From NCBI GenBank assembly GCA_018613055.1, contig JAGGQZ010000003.1, positions 186,001 through 250,000 of the forward strand: a DNA stretch of 64,000 nucleotides. The letters run 5' to 3'. Source of the stretch: Chryseobacterium sp. ISL-80 (GTDB taxonomy: Bacteria > Bacillota > Bacilli > Bacillales > Cytobacillaceae). Both the position numbers and the translations under genes were made by a program. The notes under the pieces were generated by a model. That model did no database searches. It worked only from the letters and a program-made list of their open reading frames with translations, and had not been told where the DNA came from. Of the stretch, positions 11,187 through 20,555 are shown in pieces (positions within the stretch are counted from its first letter, which is position 1; each line of letters begins with the position of its first letter).

Positions 11187-12218
11187 TTATTTATTTTGAT
11201 ACAGCTGTGTAAGCACCTTGGACAAATCGGTACTGATCAGTTGAAGCAAGCTGATAACCCGCGAGTACTCCATCCGTGTCGGACCTAAAACTGCGATAGA
11301 CCCCAGCTTTTCTTCCCCGATGGAATAAGTGGCAGTGATCAGACTGCAATTTTCCATAGCTGAATTATCGTTTTCCGTACCAATCCTGACATTGATGCCG
11401 GCCGGGTTTTTCCTGATGAGGTTATATAAGTTATCTTCATGCTCGATCATATTCATCAGGTTACGGATTTTTTCAACATCGTTGAATTCTGGCTGGCTGA
11501 GGATATTCGTCTTCCCGCCAAAAAACACCTTTTCATGGGCTGGCATATTCAATGTGTCCATGATTGTATTTAGGAGAGTGTCATAACTGCTGATATGCTG
11601 ACGCAGCAACATAGCAATCTCCTTGTAGATCTTGGAATTCAGGTTGGTAAGCGGAACGCCGGCCAATCGCTCGTTCAGGATATTGACCATTTTTTCAACA
11701 TCAGATGGATCGATGCTGGTAGGAAAATGGAACATCCTGTTTTCCACATGCCCTGTGTCAGTCACGATAATGGCTATCGCTGTATCCTTATTCAACGGAA
11801 TGATCTGCAGCTTTTTCAGCCTGTTATCTTTTACAGCCGGTCCTAATACGATTGATGTATAATTGGTCATTTCAGATAGAATCTTTGCCGATTTCTGGAC
11901 GATTTTCTCAAGCTCGTATATTCTTTCAGCAAAAATCGATTTGATCGCTGCCATATCAGAGCGGTTCACTTTTTGCGGCAACAGAAGGTTATCGACATAA
12001 AAACGATAACCCTTTTCGGAAGGAATCCTTCCTGAGGATGTATGGGTCTTCTCGATAAATCCCATATCCTCCAAATCGGCCATTTCATTCCGGATTGTCG
12101 CCGAACTGAAATTAATTTCTTCTTTTTTCGACAAGCTCCTCGAACCTATCGGCTGAGCTGAACGAATAAAGTCATCAACAATCACCTGCAAAATGAGCAC
12201 CTGACGATCTGTTAACAA
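11187..12218 (-). CDS. hrcA: Heat-inducible transcription repressor HrcA
   Basis: Repressor of class I heat-shock genes; binds CIRCE and needs GroEL for activity. An N-terminal winged helix ([31 protein letters not shown], with [27 protein letters not shown]) is followed by the GAF-like and dimerisation domains. I choose TTG 12218 as start. AGAGGTG lies 6 nt before it, the product begins MLTDRQ and has 343 residues like B. subtilis HrcA, and the two in-frame ATGs just upstream lie too close to the binding site. It is first in the operon and autoregulated through CIRCE. Confidence 0.96.
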   Translation of the reverse strand: MLTDRQVLILQVIVDDFIRSAQPIGSRSLSKKEEINFSSATIRNEMADLEDMGFIEKTHTSSGRIPSEKGYRFYVDNLLLPQKVNRSDMAAIKSIFAERIYELEKIVQKSAKILSEMTNYTSIVLGPAVKDNRLKKLQIIPLNKDTAIAIIVTDTGHVENRMFHFPTSIDPSDVEKMVNILNERLAGVPLTNLNSKIYKEIAMLLRQHISSYDTLLNTIMDTLNMPAHEKVFFGGKTNILSQPEFNDVEKIRNLMNMIEHEDNLYNLIRKNPAGINVRIGTENDNSAMENCSLITATYSIGEEKLGSIAVLGPTRMEYSRVISLLQLISTDLSKVLTQLYQNK

Positions 12219-12232
12219 CATCATCACCTCTG

Positions 12233-12259
12233 TTAGCACTCTATAATAACGAGTGCTAA
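12233..12259. promoter_or_regulatory. CIRCE operator (HrcA binding site)
   Basis: Perfect TTAGCACTC - 9 nt - GAGTGCTAA inverted repeat in the hrcA leader, directly downstream of the hrcA promoter and 14 nt before the hrcA start. It matches the CIRCE consensus at all 18 arm positions. Confidence 0.98.
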
Positions 12260-12269
12260 TTCTAAAAAT

Positions 12270-12298
12270 AATTTATCAGTAATCGATAAGGATGTCAA
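12270..12298 (-). promoter_or_regulatory. Sigma-A promoter of the hrcA operon
   Basis: Minus strand TTGACA (12298-12293), 17-nt spacer, TAAATT (12275-12270), with CIRCE immediately downstream. The TGA within the -35 box is the stop codon of hemW, so the promoter begins inside the upstream gene. Confidence 0.8.
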
Positions 12299-13434
12299 TG
12301 ATTTGATACCCCAATGAATGATTGAAAAACTTCATTGCCAAGCATACGTCCCTGTCTTGTCAGGAAGATTCGTTCATCACTGGTTTCCAGCAGGTCTTTC
12401 CTAGTCAAATCATCAATTTGTCCTGCGAAAAATTGCATAGGGTTCCGCCCGAATTTTTCTTCGAAATGTCGAACGGAAACACCTTTTGTCTTCCTTAACC
12501 CCAGGAACATTTCTTCTTCCATTTGTTCTTCAAGGGTAACCTTATGCTTATCCATGAGCGGCAGCTCTCCCCTGTTGATCGGTTCTATATACTTTTTCAA
12601 GGGGCCGTAATTCGACTGTCTCATTCCTTTTACATAACTATGCGCGCCTGCACCAAAACCGTAGTACTCCTCGTTGTTCCAGTAGGTTAGATTATGCCTG
12701 CTTTCGTATCCGGGGACGGCAAAATTGCTGATCTCGTATTGATGGAGTCCGTTTTTTTCCATATGATCCATAAGCGTTTCATACATTTCCGCTTCGGCAT
12801 CCTCGCCAGGGATTGGCAGTTTCCCTTTTTGCATTAAATTATAAAACACTGTTTTTGGTTCAATGATCAATGAATAACCAGAGTAATGCACCAGTCCCAG
12901 AGAAAGGGCCGTTTCGATGGATTCGATGAAATCCTCCTTCGTCTGACCGGGAAGACTGTAAATCAAATCGATGCTGATATTATCGAAGCCTGCTGCTTTC
13001 GCATTTTCGATTGATTCGAATACATCCTTTGCCCGGTGGCTGCGTCCGATTTTTTCTAAAAGTTCATCATTAAAAGTCTGTACTCCAAAACTCAGACGGT
13101 TAACACCGGCGTCTTTCAGGATGGCGAGCTTTTCTTTTGAAAGGTCGCCTGGATTCGCTTCGAATGTATACTCTGTATCTTTATTGAAGTTCAGCTTATC
13201 CTGGATTGACTGAACCAATTTGCCCAACTGCCTTTCATCCAATGCAGTCGGAGTGCCTCCGCCAACAAAGATCGTATCAAGGACATCCTGATCACCTTTT
13301 ACTGTTAACTCCATTTCTTTTGCAAGGGCATCAAGATAGTCATCAACAGGCTGCCCTTTCATAAAGACTTTATTGAAATCACAATAGTGGCAAATATGAT
13401 GGCAGAACGGAATATGGATATATGCTGATTTCAT
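12295..13434 (-). CDS. hemW: Radical-SAM haem chaperone HemW
   Basis: 379-residue HemW/HemN-like protein (YqeR). The radical-SAM motif is Cys11-X3-Cys15-X2-Cys18 (CHHICHYC), without the extra conserved cysteine context of true coproporphyrinogen dehydrogenases. Other signatures are FVGGGTPTALDERQL, RLSFGVQTF and a C-terminal winged-helix HemN_C domain. HemW proteins bind haem and are thought to insert it into respiratory enzymes. It lies between lepA and hrcA, with a terminator separating it from lepA. Confidence 0.93.
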   Translation of the reverse strand: MKSAYIHIPFCHHICHYCDFNKVFMKGQPVDDYLDALAKEMELTVKGDQDVLDTIFVGGGTPTALDERQLGKLVQSIQDKLNFNKDTEYTFEANPGDLSKEKLAILKDAGVNRLSFGVQTFNDELLEKIGRSHRAKDVFESIENAKAAGFDNISIDLIYSLPGQTKEDFIESIETALSLGLVHYSGYSLIIEPKTVFYNLMQKGKLPIPGEDAEAEMYETLMDHMEKNGLHQYEISNFAVPGYESRHNLTYWNNEEYYGFGAGAHSYVKGMRQSNYGPLKKYIEPINRGELPLMDKHKVTLEEQMEEEMFLGLRKTKGVSVRHFEEKFGRNPMQFFAGQIDDLTRKDLLETSDERIFLTRQGRMLGNEVFQSFIGVSNH

Positions 13435-13459
13435 TAATTTTCACTTCCCTGGTTTATTG

Positions 13460-13505
13460 AAAAAAGAGGCCAGAATCGCTTGGTTTACCCAGCACATCCA
13501 GCCTC
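13460..13505 (-). terminator. Terminator after lepA
   Basis: Minus strand stem GAGGCTGGAT / ATTCTGGCCTC, with two wobble pairs, followed by TTTTTT; it starts 10 nt after the lepA stop. Confidence 0.65.
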
Positions 13506-13514
13506 CCCTCTATT

Positions 13515-15350
13515 TTATTTCTTTGTATTGTTATCGTCCATCTTCAGTACTGCCATGAAGGCTTCCTGCGGCACTTCGACAGAACCGACCTGCTTCATGC
13601 GCTTCTTACCTTCTTTTTGTTTTTCAAGAAGCTTCCGTTTACGTGAGATATCCCCGCCATAACATTTTGCCAGTACGTTTTTGCGCATCGCCTTGATGGT
13701 CGAACGCGCAACAATTTTCTGGCCGATGGCCGCCTGGATTGGCACTTCGAACTGCTGGCGAGGGATTAGATCCTTCAATTTTTCAACGATGACCTTTCCT
13801 CTTTCATAGGCAAAATCATTATGAACGATGAAACTCAAAGCATCAACTTTTTCAGCATTCAGCAGGATATCCATCTTCACAAGCTTGGATGGCTTGTAGC
13901 CGATCAGCTCGTAATCGAAGGAAGCATAACCTTTGGTGCTTGATTTCAGCTGATCAAAGAAATCATAGACGATTTCTGACAGCGGGATTTCATACACGAT
14001 GCTGACGCGTGTTTCATCCATATATTGCATGTCGATGAAAATACCGCGCTTTTCCTGGCAAAGCTCCATGATTGCTCCGACATAATCATTCGGCGCCATC
14101 ATCGTTGCTTTTACATATGGCTCTTCTACACGGTTGATCTTTTGCGGATCAGGCATATTGGATGGGTTGTCCACCTTAATTTCAGTGCCATCTGTCATGA
14201 TGACATCATAGATAACGCTTGGCGCTGTCGTGATCAGGTCGATCTTGAATTCACGCTCGATGCGCTCCTGGATGATTTCCATGTGAAGAAGTCCCAGGAA
14301 TCCGCAGCGAAATCCGAAGCCTAATGCCTGTGATGTTTCCGGCTCGAATTGAAGCGCAGAATCATTCAGCTCCAATTTTTCAAGAGCTTCCCTCAGGTCA
14401 TTGAATTTCGCTGAGTCAATTGGATACAGACCGCAATAGACCATTGGGTTCAAGCGACGGTATCCAGGAAGTGCTTCGGCAGCACCTTTTTTCGCATTTG
14501 TGATCGTATCACCGACACGTGTGTCGCCGACGTTCTTGATTGCCGCAGTCAGGAAACCTACATCTCCGACAGTCAGTTCAGGTGAAGGAGTAGCCTTTGG
14601 AGTGAATACTCCGACTTCTGTTACTTCGAACTCCTTGCCTGTCGCCATCATTTTGATTTTGTCGCCGACCTTGACCGTTCCATCGACAACGCGGATATAT
14701 GCAACTACACCGCGGTACGCGTCATACAAAGAGTCGAAAATCAATGCTTTTAACGGCGCATCAGGATCTCCCTCTGGGGCTGGAACCTTCTCGACGATTT
14801 GCTCAAGAATTTCTTCAATCCCGATTCCTGCTTTTGCGGACGCCAGGACAGCTTCAGATGCATCCAGGCCGATCACTTCTTCAATTTCATTTCTGACACG
14901 TTCAGGATCCGCACTTGGCAGATCGATTTTATTGATGACCGGCACGATTTCCAGGTCATTATCGATTGCAAGGTAAACGTTCGCCAGCGTTTGTGCCTCG
15001 ATTCCCTGTGCCGCATCGACAACAAGGACAGCACCTTCACATGCTGCAAGGCTTCGGGACACTTCATAAGTGAAGTCTACGTGTCCAGGAGTATCGATAA
15101 GGTGGAAAGTATAGATCTCTCCATCCTTCGCCTTGTACTTTAGTTGTACTGAGTTCAGTTTTATCGTGATTCCACGCTCACGCTCAAGATCCATCGAATC
15201 CAGCAGCTGATCCTTCATTTCACGCGCAGTCAATGCATTCGTCTTTTCCAGGATCCGGTCAGCCAACGTGGACTTTCCGTGGTCAATATGGGCGATAATC
15301 GAAAAATTTCGTATTTTGCTTTGTCTATTAAGTCTATCTTCTCTGCTCAT
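13515..15350 (-). CDS. lepA: Elongation factor 4 (LepA)
   Basis: 611-residue translational GTPase that acts on stalled or misposed ribosomes and affects 30S assembly and initiation. The G domain has [10 protein letters not shown] (G1), DTPGHVDF (G3) and NKIDLP (G4). EF-G-like domains follow, then the LepA-specific C-terminal domain with [25 protein letters not shown]. The ATG at 15350 has AGGAGTG at 6 nt. A good sigma-A promoter lies at 15393-15421. Confidence 0.98.
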   Translation of the reverse strand: MSREDRLNRQSKIRNFSIIAHIDHGKSTLADRILEKTNALTAREMKDQLLDSMDLERERGITIKLNSVQLKYKAKDGEIYTFHLIDTPGHVDFTYEVSRSLAACEGAVLVVDAAQGIEAQTLANVYLAIDNDLEIVPVINKIDLPSADPERVRNEIEEVIGLDASEAVLASAKAGIGIEEILEQIVEKVPAPEGDPDAPLKALIFDSLYDAYRGVVAYIRVVDGTVKVGDKIKMMATGKEFEVTEVGVFTPKATPSPELTVGDVGFLTAAIKNVGDTRVGDTITNAKKGAAEALPGYRRLNPMVYCGLYPIDSAKFNDLREALEKLELNDSALQFEPETSQALGFGFRCGFLGLLHMEIIQERIEREFKIDLITTAPSVIYDVIMTDGTEIKVDNPSNMPDPQKINRVEEPYVKATMMAPNDYVGAIMELCQEKRGIFIDMQYMDETRVSIVYEIPLSEIVYDFFDQLKSSTKGYASFDYELIGYKPSKLVKMDILLNAEKVDALSFIVHNDFAYERGKVIVEKLKDLIPRQQFEVPIQAAIGQKIVARSTIKAMRKNVLAKCYGGDISRKRKLLEKQKEGKKRMKQVGSVEVPQEAFMAVLKMDDNNTKK

Positions 15351-15392
15351 TGCGTTCACTCCTACTATACTCGCGCATGTACACTATTGTTG

Positions 15393-15421
15393 ATTATATC
15401 AGCAGGAATATCAAGATTCAA
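15393..15421 (-). promoter_or_regulatory. Sigma-A promoter of lepA
   Basis: Minus strand TTGAAT (15421-15416), 17-nt spacer, TATAAT (15398-15393), about 43 nt before the lepA start. Confidence 0.7.
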
Positions 15422-15541
15422 TAAATAATGGAGGAAGAGGGGCGCAGGGCTGGCAGGAATGCGTCATTAATGCGTCCACGGAATGTTCACAGAATATTGG
15501 GAACCTGTTAGGTAAAATAAGTGTAAGAAGGGAGATGAATT

Positions 15542-16447
15542 ATGTTTTTAAAAGAACGCTATGAGTCGGAAGAGTTAAAAGTTCTTAAGGCATTGAACAC
15601 ACGGATGGATTTACAAGAGAAAGAGAAACAATATTATTTGAATCTACAAAAAGGGTTTGAAGGCGAGGTGATGTTTGATGGGTATTTGAAACAAATAGTC
15701 ATTCGATCACTGATCCTGAATGATTTGCTGTTTGAGCAGAATCATTCACATTTTCAAATTGACTCGCTGATGGTTTCCCAGAGACTCTCCTACCTATTCG
15801 AAGTGAAGAATTTTGAAGGAGAGTATTATTTTGAAGGTGATACATTTAAGACAATTAACGGAAACGAAGTAAAAAATCCACTGCTTCAACTAGACAGAAA
15901 CGTTTCACTTCTAAGACAATTTTTTAATAGTATTGGAATTAAAATCCCCATTGAGCCTTATCTCGTTTTTGTCAATCCCGATTTCACTTTGTACCAGGCC
16001 CCTCTTAACAGGAGAATCATCCTCCCAACAAACCTTAACCGTTTTATCCACCAATTGAATAACCAGCAGTCTACTTTGAACCACCAGCATGGGAGATTGT
16101 CCGAGAAATTAATAGCATCCCATATTACGAAATCTCCTTTTAGCAAAGTTCCCCATTATGATTATTCACAGCTGCGAAAAGGTGTATTTTGTCAGGCATG
16201 TGGGTCGGGTATAGCAGAATATCACTCACTTATCCTAACATGCCCAAAATGCGAAAAACCTGTGAATACTAAAAGCGCGCTGGTGCGAAGTATTGAGGAG
16301 TATCAAATTTTATATCCATCTGAAAAGTTATCAACCAACACAATCTATGATTGGAGTGGCGAGTTAATTCCCAAGAGAACCATCAGACAGACATTGAAGG
16401 AGAATTTAATAGTTTCAGGATATGGCCAATGGTCATATTATGAATGA
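15542..16447 (+). CDS. NERD-domain putative nuclease with zinc ribbon
   Basis: 301-residue protein. After a helical N-terminus comes a NERD (nuclease-related) domain: GFEGE (residues 38-42), then QIDSLMV with Asp74 and FEVKNFEG with Glu87/Lys89, the D...ExK arrangement of PD-(D/E)XK-like folds. A four-cysteine zinc ribbon follows (Cys217/Cys220 and Cys234/Cys237) and the C-terminus reads like a small helix-turn-helix (NTIYDWSGELIPKRTIRQTL). The start has AAGGGAGATG at 4 nt. It sits alone on the plus strand between lepA and yqxA, where B. subtilis has no gene, so it is an accessory gene. Nuclease activity and target are not known. Confidence 0.8.
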   Translation: MFLKERYESEELKVLKALNTRMDLQEKEKQYYLNLQKGFEGEVMFDGYLKQIVIRSLILNDLLFEQNHSHFQIDSLMVSQRLSYLFEVKNFEGEYYFEGDTFKTINGNEVKNPLLQLDRNVSLLRQFFNSIGIKIPIEPYLVFVNPDFTLYQAPLNRRIILPTNLNRFIHQLNNQQSTLNHQHGRLSEKLIASHITKSPFSKVPHYDYSQLRKGVFCQACGSGIAEYHSLILTCPKCEKPVNTKSALVRSIEEYQILYPSEKLSTNTIYDWSGELIPKRTIRQTLKENLIVSGYGQWSYYE

Positions 16448-16453
16448 ATTTTT

Positions 16454-16489
16454 GGTCACCAATGAGTTTCATTGGTGACCTATTATTTT
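16454..16489 (+). terminator. Terminator of the NERD gene
   Basis: Perfect 10-bp stem GGTCACCAAT / ATTGGTGACC with a 7-nt loop, followed by TATTATTTT, 7 nt after the stop codon. Its right arm resembles the CTATTGGTTACACC core of the tandem array that follows. Confidence 0.75.
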
Positions 16490-16504
16490 GTGCTTAGAGG
16501 TCAA

Positions 16505-17185
16505 TCAGCTTTATTGGCGACCTTATTTCCAAGCATTTGAAATTATAGTGTTGCAATTCGTCCTATCGGCGGTACTTTTTCCAGTATCTTGAGTTTCATG
16601 GTTCTAATTCGACCTATTGGTTACACCGTTTCCCAGTATCTGGTGTTTCGAGGTTCCAATTCGCTCTATTGGTTACATCGTTTCCCAGTATCTGGTGTTT
16701 CGGTGTTCCAATACGCTCTATTGGTTACATCGTTTCCCAGTATCTGGTGTTTTGGTGTTCCAATACGCTCTATTGGTTACACCGTTTCCCAGTATCTGGT
16801 GTTTCGATGTTCCAATACGCTCTATTGGTTACACTGTTTCCCAGTATCTGGTGTTTTGGTGTTCCAATACGCTCTATTGGTTACACCGTTTCCCAGTATC
16901 TGGTGTTTTGGTGTTCCAATACGCTCTATTGGTTACACTGTTTCCCAGTATCTGGTGTTTTGACGTTCCAATACGCTCTATTGGTTACACTGTTTCCCAG
17001 TATCTGGTGTTTTGGTGTTCCAATACGCTCTATTGGTTACACAGGTTCCCAGTTTCTGGAGTTTCAGGGTTCCAATACGCTCTATTGGTTACACCATTTT
17101 CCAATATCGGGTGTTTCTAAGTTCCAATACAACCTATTGGCGTCGACATTCACCAGTAACTGGTATTTCATCGTTCCAATACGCC
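16505..17185. repeat. 52-bp tandem repeat array, 11 regular copies
   Basis: CTATTGG recurs exactly every 52 nt from 16614 to 17134, giving 11 in-phase copies. Two more degenerate copies lie upstream at about 16511 and 16563. The unit runs from GTTCCAATACG through CTCTATTGGTTACACC and TTTCCCAGTATCTGG. CCAATA and TATTGG within each unit can pair, so each copy can form a small hairpin. Inner copies are nearly identical and the outer ones diverge. Long ORFs in all three plus frames are products of the repeat (52 is not a multiple of 3) and are not genes. The array fills the gap between the NERD gene and yqxA. Confidence 0.95.
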
Positions 17186-17190
17186 ACACA

Positions 17191-17221
17191 AAAGAAAAAA
17201 CAGCGGCACCAAGCCGCTGTC
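17191..17221 (-). terminator. Terminator of the gpr-spoIIP-yqxA transcript
   Basis: Minus strand ACAGCGGC / GCCGCTGT stem with 4-nt loop followed by TTTTTTCTTTT, just after the yqxA stop. Confidence 0.88.
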
Positions 17222-17224
17222 CTC

Positions 17225-17557
17225 CTACTTCCCGGTAATCAATTCTACTGTTTTCTCCATGACAAACGATACCCCGTCTGCCAGCTTTTTTCCGATTGAT
17301 GAAAAGAGGTTGAATGCTTTCATTTCTTCTAGCTTTTTCCGCTTTTGTTCGAGGTCATGGCTGGAGATGTCGTTGCCCAGGATTGCGGTTTCGAAGCTTC
17401 CACTTTCGTTTTCTTTTACACTGAAGGCACTTTTGAATTCTGGGTCTTCGTAGCCTTTCATTTTATGGATGCCTTCGTTTGCCTGCTGCATGCCGAACAA
17501 TACGGATATGAACATTAAAGAAGCGAGCATCAAGCTTTTTAGCATGAACATTTTCAT
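17225..17557 (-). CDS. YqxA-like protein (DUF3679)
   Basis: 110-residue protein with an N-terminal hydrophobic segment (MKMFMLKSLMLASLMFISVLFG), likely a membrane anchor or signal, then a charged region. Similar in size, sequence and location to B. subtilis YqxA, directly downstream of spoIIP. The ATG at 17557 has AGGTGA at 5 nt. It lies 19 nt after spoIIP, so it is probably expressed in the mother cell during engulfment. Function unknown. Confidence 0.8.
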   Translation of the reverse strand: MKMFMLKSLMLASLMFISVLFGMQQANEGIHKMKGYEDPEFKSAFSVKENESGSFETAILGNDISSHDLEQKRKKLEEMKAFNLFSSIGKKLADGVSFVMEKTVELITGK

Positions 17558-17576
17558 CTCGATCACCTGATTAAAA

Positions 17577-18782
17577 TTATTTCTTGTCTGGAGGCTGTTG
17601 GACTTGGGCATCTACTTTTTCTGCCTGCCAGTAGAATTCGCTGAATACATCTGCGAGTGCATCCGCTGACCTGTTCAGTTCCTCGAATGTATTATCGACT
17701 CCTCCGAACTCGATCAACAATGCATTCCCTGAAAGGTCCTGGTTGAATTTCCCGTTTGTTGATGCACCTTTTTTCTCGATGACACCCCTGCTGAGTCCCT
17801 TGCCATACTTCTTATCAAGGAGATTATGCAGTTCGCGTGCGAGTGCCAGGTTTTTCTCATAATTCGCATTTTCCCCGCCAATGACAAATGCAAGTTTGGC
17901 ATAGGATTTCCCGTTGATTTGAATGGTTGTTTTGTCTTTGCGGTAACCATCCCGATGGATATCGATGAAGTATTGCAGATTCCGGTCTCCTGCCATGGCC
18001 GCTTCAACAACCGGGCGTGCTTCCTGATAGGCTTTTCCAAATCCAAGCCCTTTCTTGTTCAGGTTCCCCATGACATCGGTTTTATCAACCGTCGTTCCAA
18101 TTCCCCGCTGTTCAAGACCTGACTTCAGATGATCACCTATTCTGGTCACGTTCACCTGTGAATGATACGCCTGATTTGGATCGGTTACACCCTTAAGGTA
18201 TGGAAGATACGATTCTCTTGTATGGGTAAAATAAATGTATACCGCTTTGCGATTGCCGGTTGACAATGGTGGAGCTGCCGCCCCTCCTTGCGAAGCACCT
18301 GGCAAATCTTCGGTATTTTGCAAGGCTGCCTCCTGCTCCGCCTTCAACACATCAAGCGGAGGAGCAGATTCCATCGGCATATTCGTATAATTGGTTCCCT
18401 CACCCGCAACTAAAATTTTTCCATCGAAAAGCGAGAAACCTGGCAATTCTCTTCCCAGCAAGCTTCTTGGATCATCCAGATTGATATTGGTAGTAAGCTT
18501 GAACATGACATTCGTCAGCTTCGGAGCCTCATATTCGCCTGGGAGTGCCTGAAGGAACTGATGGTTCTCCCACCCCATCAGACTGAACAGCAGCTGGCCG
18601 TTCAGGTTGGTTGCAGCCTGGTTGACGGAATCAGAGGAAATCCGCAGCTCCGGCCTCAGTGTTGTCATGGCCCCGCTTATCGAAAAAATCCCAATGAGAA
18701 AGAATACAAATGCTAGTGCGGCTTTTACAACTTGAGTCCCCTGGACAGCTACAATTATTCCGGATCGTTTATTAAGTCTCAT
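17577..18782 (-). CDS. spoIIP: Stage II sporulation protein P
   Basis: 401-residue peptidoglycan hydrolase (amidase and endopeptidase) of the SpoIID-SpoIIM-SpoIIP engulfment machine. One N-terminal membrane segment (about residues 18-37) anchors it in the mother-cell membrane. The amidase_3-like domain shows VYIYFTHTRESYLPYL, YFIDIHRDG and ALLIEFGGVDNTFEEL, with zinc-binding or catalytic His and Glu residues. The ATG at 18782 has AGGTGG at 4 nt. It lies 94 nt downstream of gpr. SigE control is known in B. subtilis; I see no clear SigE box here. Confidence 0.96.
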   Translation of the reverse strand: MRLNKRSGIIVAVQGTQVVKAALAFVFFLIGIFSISGAMTTLRPELRISSDSVNQAATNLNGQLLFSLMGWENHQFLQALPGEYEAPKLTNVMFKLTTNINLDDPRSLLGRELPGFSLFDGKILVAGEGTNYTNMPMESAPPLDVLKAEQEAALQNTEDLPGASQGGAAAPPLSTGNRKAVYIYFTHTRESYLPYLKGVTDPNQAYHSQVNVTRIGDHLKSGLEQRGIGTTVDKTDVMGNLNKKGLGFGKAYQEARPVVEAAMAGDRNLQYFIDIHRDGYRKDKTTIQINGKSYAKLAFVIGGENANYEKNLALARELHNLLDKKYGKGLSRGVIEKKGASTNGKFNQDLSGNALLIEFGGVDNTFEELNRSADALADVFSEFYWQAEKVDAQVQQPPDKK

Positions 18783-18876
18783 TGTTCCACCTCTCTCATG
18801 CAAGTCTAGTAAATGTTATGACTCTGCTAGAGAAGATAGAACCAGGATTCTAATCGTAATCATTTTGAAATAAAAC

Positions 18877-20001
18877 CTAATGTGTATACATACCGGTGTT
18901 ATCCTTGTCGATGCTGGAATGCAGTGCAGAATTAAGACCGCTGGCAATCAAATTCGCCATATCATCAATGAAGACATCTACTTCCTTTGGAGTGACCATC
19001 AGGTTGTGGCCTAACGGAGACAGAACTTCATAAATCAGCTTCCTTTTTTCTTCATCCTCCAGTGTTCCGATCATTCCCATGAATGTTTGGCGTTGTTCTG
19101 CTTCAGGCAAGTCTTCGTCCGTCAGCTTCCTTCTCTTGCCAAAACTCATCCCCGCCGGCACGAGTGACCTCGAAGGCTTGTTTCCTTCCCTCATTTCCTT
19201 TCCGAAATGTTTCAATATAAAATCAATCGTGTCACTTGTAATCGATACAGCATCGACGACTGTCGGCACTCCGATCGCAATGACCGGGATCCCGAGTGTT
19301 TCTTTGCTGAGCTCCTTCCTTTTATTGCCTACTCCGGAGCCTGGATGTATTCCCGTATCGGATATCTGGATTGTCGAATTCACTCTTTCAATCGAGCGTG
19401 ACGCGAGGGCATCGATGGCAATCACAAAGTCAGGCTTCGTCTTTTCGACTACTCCAAAAATAATATCCGATGTCTCGATCCCCGTTAATCCCATCACACC
19501 AGGAGAAAGTGCACTGACTGAGCGGTACCCCTCCTCGACAGACTCAGGCTGCAGTTCGAATAGATGCTTGGTCACCAGCAAATTTTCACACACGAGTGGT
19601 CCGAGGGCATCAGGGGTCACATTCCAGTTCCCAAGGCCAACCACAAGACAGGAAGCATCCTTTTTAATCCCGGATTGTTTGATAAACTGGGCAAATTCAT
19701 TGGCGAAGACTTTTTCTACTTTTCCTTGCAGCTCGGTATCCTGCTGGCGGATGCCGACAACCTCGATTGTCAAATACTGCCCCTGTTTTTTCCCAAGGCT
19801 CTTCTCTCCCTCGGCGGTTACCTCAACGAGAGAAATCTTTATATCATTTTCCTCTTTTTCTTTTATGATGACGCCTTCAATCTGCGAGAGATTCTCCTCG
19901 GTATGGACGGTTGCCGCCTGGTCTGCCAGCACCATCTCCCTCGCTTCCACAGCCAGGTCAGTCCTGATTGAATACATGCTCAAGTCGATTGGTTCCTTCA
20001 T
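18877..20001 (-). CDS. gpr: GPR germination endopeptidase
   Basis: 374-residue A25-family aspartic-type protease that degrades small acid-soluble proteins at germination. It is made as a zymogen; the short N-terminal segment before [11 protein letters not shown] corresponds to the pro-region removed by self-cleavage. Family signatures visible include [35 protein letters not shown] and [15 protein letters not shown]. It is upstream of spoIIP and divergent from rpsT. In B. subtilis it is forespore-expressed (SigF/SigG); no convincing box was found. Confidence 0.96.
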   Translation of the reverse strand: MKEPIDLSMYSIRTDLAVEAREMVLADQAATVHTEENLSQIEGVIIKEKEENDIKISLVEVTAEGEKSLGKKQGQYLTIEVVGIRQQDTELQGKVEKVFANEFAQFIKQSGIKKDASCLVVGLGNWNVTPDALGPLVCENLLVTKHLFELQPESVEEGYRSVSALSPGVMGLTGIETSDIIFGVVEKTKPDFVIAIDALASRSIERVNSTIQISDTGIHPGSGVGNKRKELSKETLGIPVIAIGVPTVVDAVSITSDTIDFILKHFGKEMREGNKPSRSLVPAGMSFGKRRKLTDEDLPEAEQRQTFMGMIGTLEDEEKRKLIYEVLSPLGHNLMVTPKEVDVFIDDMANLIASGLNSALHSSIDKDNTGMYTH

Positions 20002-20112
20002 GGTCGCATTCCTCCCAAACAGTTTGGCTGCTAAACAGCATACTATTGCCTATCTTTTCCTTTTATATCAAAAAACATTCACGCTGCTCTGGACATAAAT
20101 TAAAGCAGAGTA

Positions 20113-20141
20113 TTGCATTATTTACCCCTGTTTGATAAAAT
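20113..20141 (+). promoter_or_regulatory. Sigma-A promoter of rpsT
   Basis: TTGCAT (20113-20118), 17-nt spacer, TAAAAT (20136-20141), about 75 nt before the rpsT start. The leader contains a TCGAG/CTCGA inverted repeat followed by TGCTTTTTAGG, which could be an S20 autoregulatory structure; this is only a guess. Confidence 0.6.
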
Positions 20142-20223
20142 ATCATTTGTTCTTAATAAATAAGAAATGTACTGGAAATGTCGAGTTCCATAAAATCTCG
20201 ATGCTTTTTAGGAGGTGAACGGA

Positions 20224-20484
20224 ATGCCAAACATTAAGTCTGCAATTAAACGTGTAAAAACAAGTGAAGAGAGCAGAGCTCACAACATTACTGTTAAATC
20301 AACTATGCGTACAGCAGTTAAAAAAGCTGAATCAGCAATCGTGAACAACGATACTGAAGCAAAAGCTTCTTACGCTCAAGCAGCAAGCAAGCTTGATAAA
20401 GCAGCAGCTAAAGGTCTTATCCATAAAAATGCAGCTGCCCGCAAAAAAGCCCGTCTTATGAAAAAATTGAACGCTAACGGCTAA
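20224..20484 (+). CDS. rpsT: 30S ribosomal protein S20
   Basis: 86-residue Lys/Ala-rich helical protein starting [21 protein letters not shown], the bS20 signature. The ATG at 20224 lies 7 nt after AGGAGGT; an in-frame GTG nine bases upstream overlaps the binding site and is rejected. It is plus-strand monocistronic, divergent from gpr and convergent with holA, sharing a bidirectional terminator. Confidence 0.97.
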   Translation: MPNIKSAIKRVKTSEESRAHNITVKSTMRTAVKKAESAIVNNDTEAKASYAQAASKLDKAAAKGLIHKNAAARKKARLMKKLNANG

Positions 20485-20503
20485 TTTTTTTCATACTGCT
20501 AAT

Positions 20504-20533
20504 AAAAAAACGACCTGTCAGGGTCGTTTTTTT
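20504..20533. terminator. Bidirectional terminator between rpsT and holA
   Basis: A7-CGACC-TGTCAG-GGTCG-T7 symmetric hairpin, usable on both strands by the convergent genes. Confidence 0.92.
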
Positions 20534-20555
20534 ATTTTGTCCTCTATGTAGTAGT

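Noticed and set aside
16505-17185. CRISPR array
   Set aside because: The 52-bp units abut with no unique spacers, no cas genes are present, and the repeats diverge at the edges as in ordinary tandem duplication.
16589-17299. Four overlapping plus-strand ORFs of 95-189 codons rich in repeats such as QYALLVTPFPS
   Set aside because: They are read-through frames of the 52-bp tandem array (period not divisible by 3, so all frames give the same peptide blocks); no ribosome binding site and no family.
20002-20100. SigG/SigF promoter for gpr
   Set aside because: GTGAATG is present, but no CATNNTA-type -10 at the right distance.
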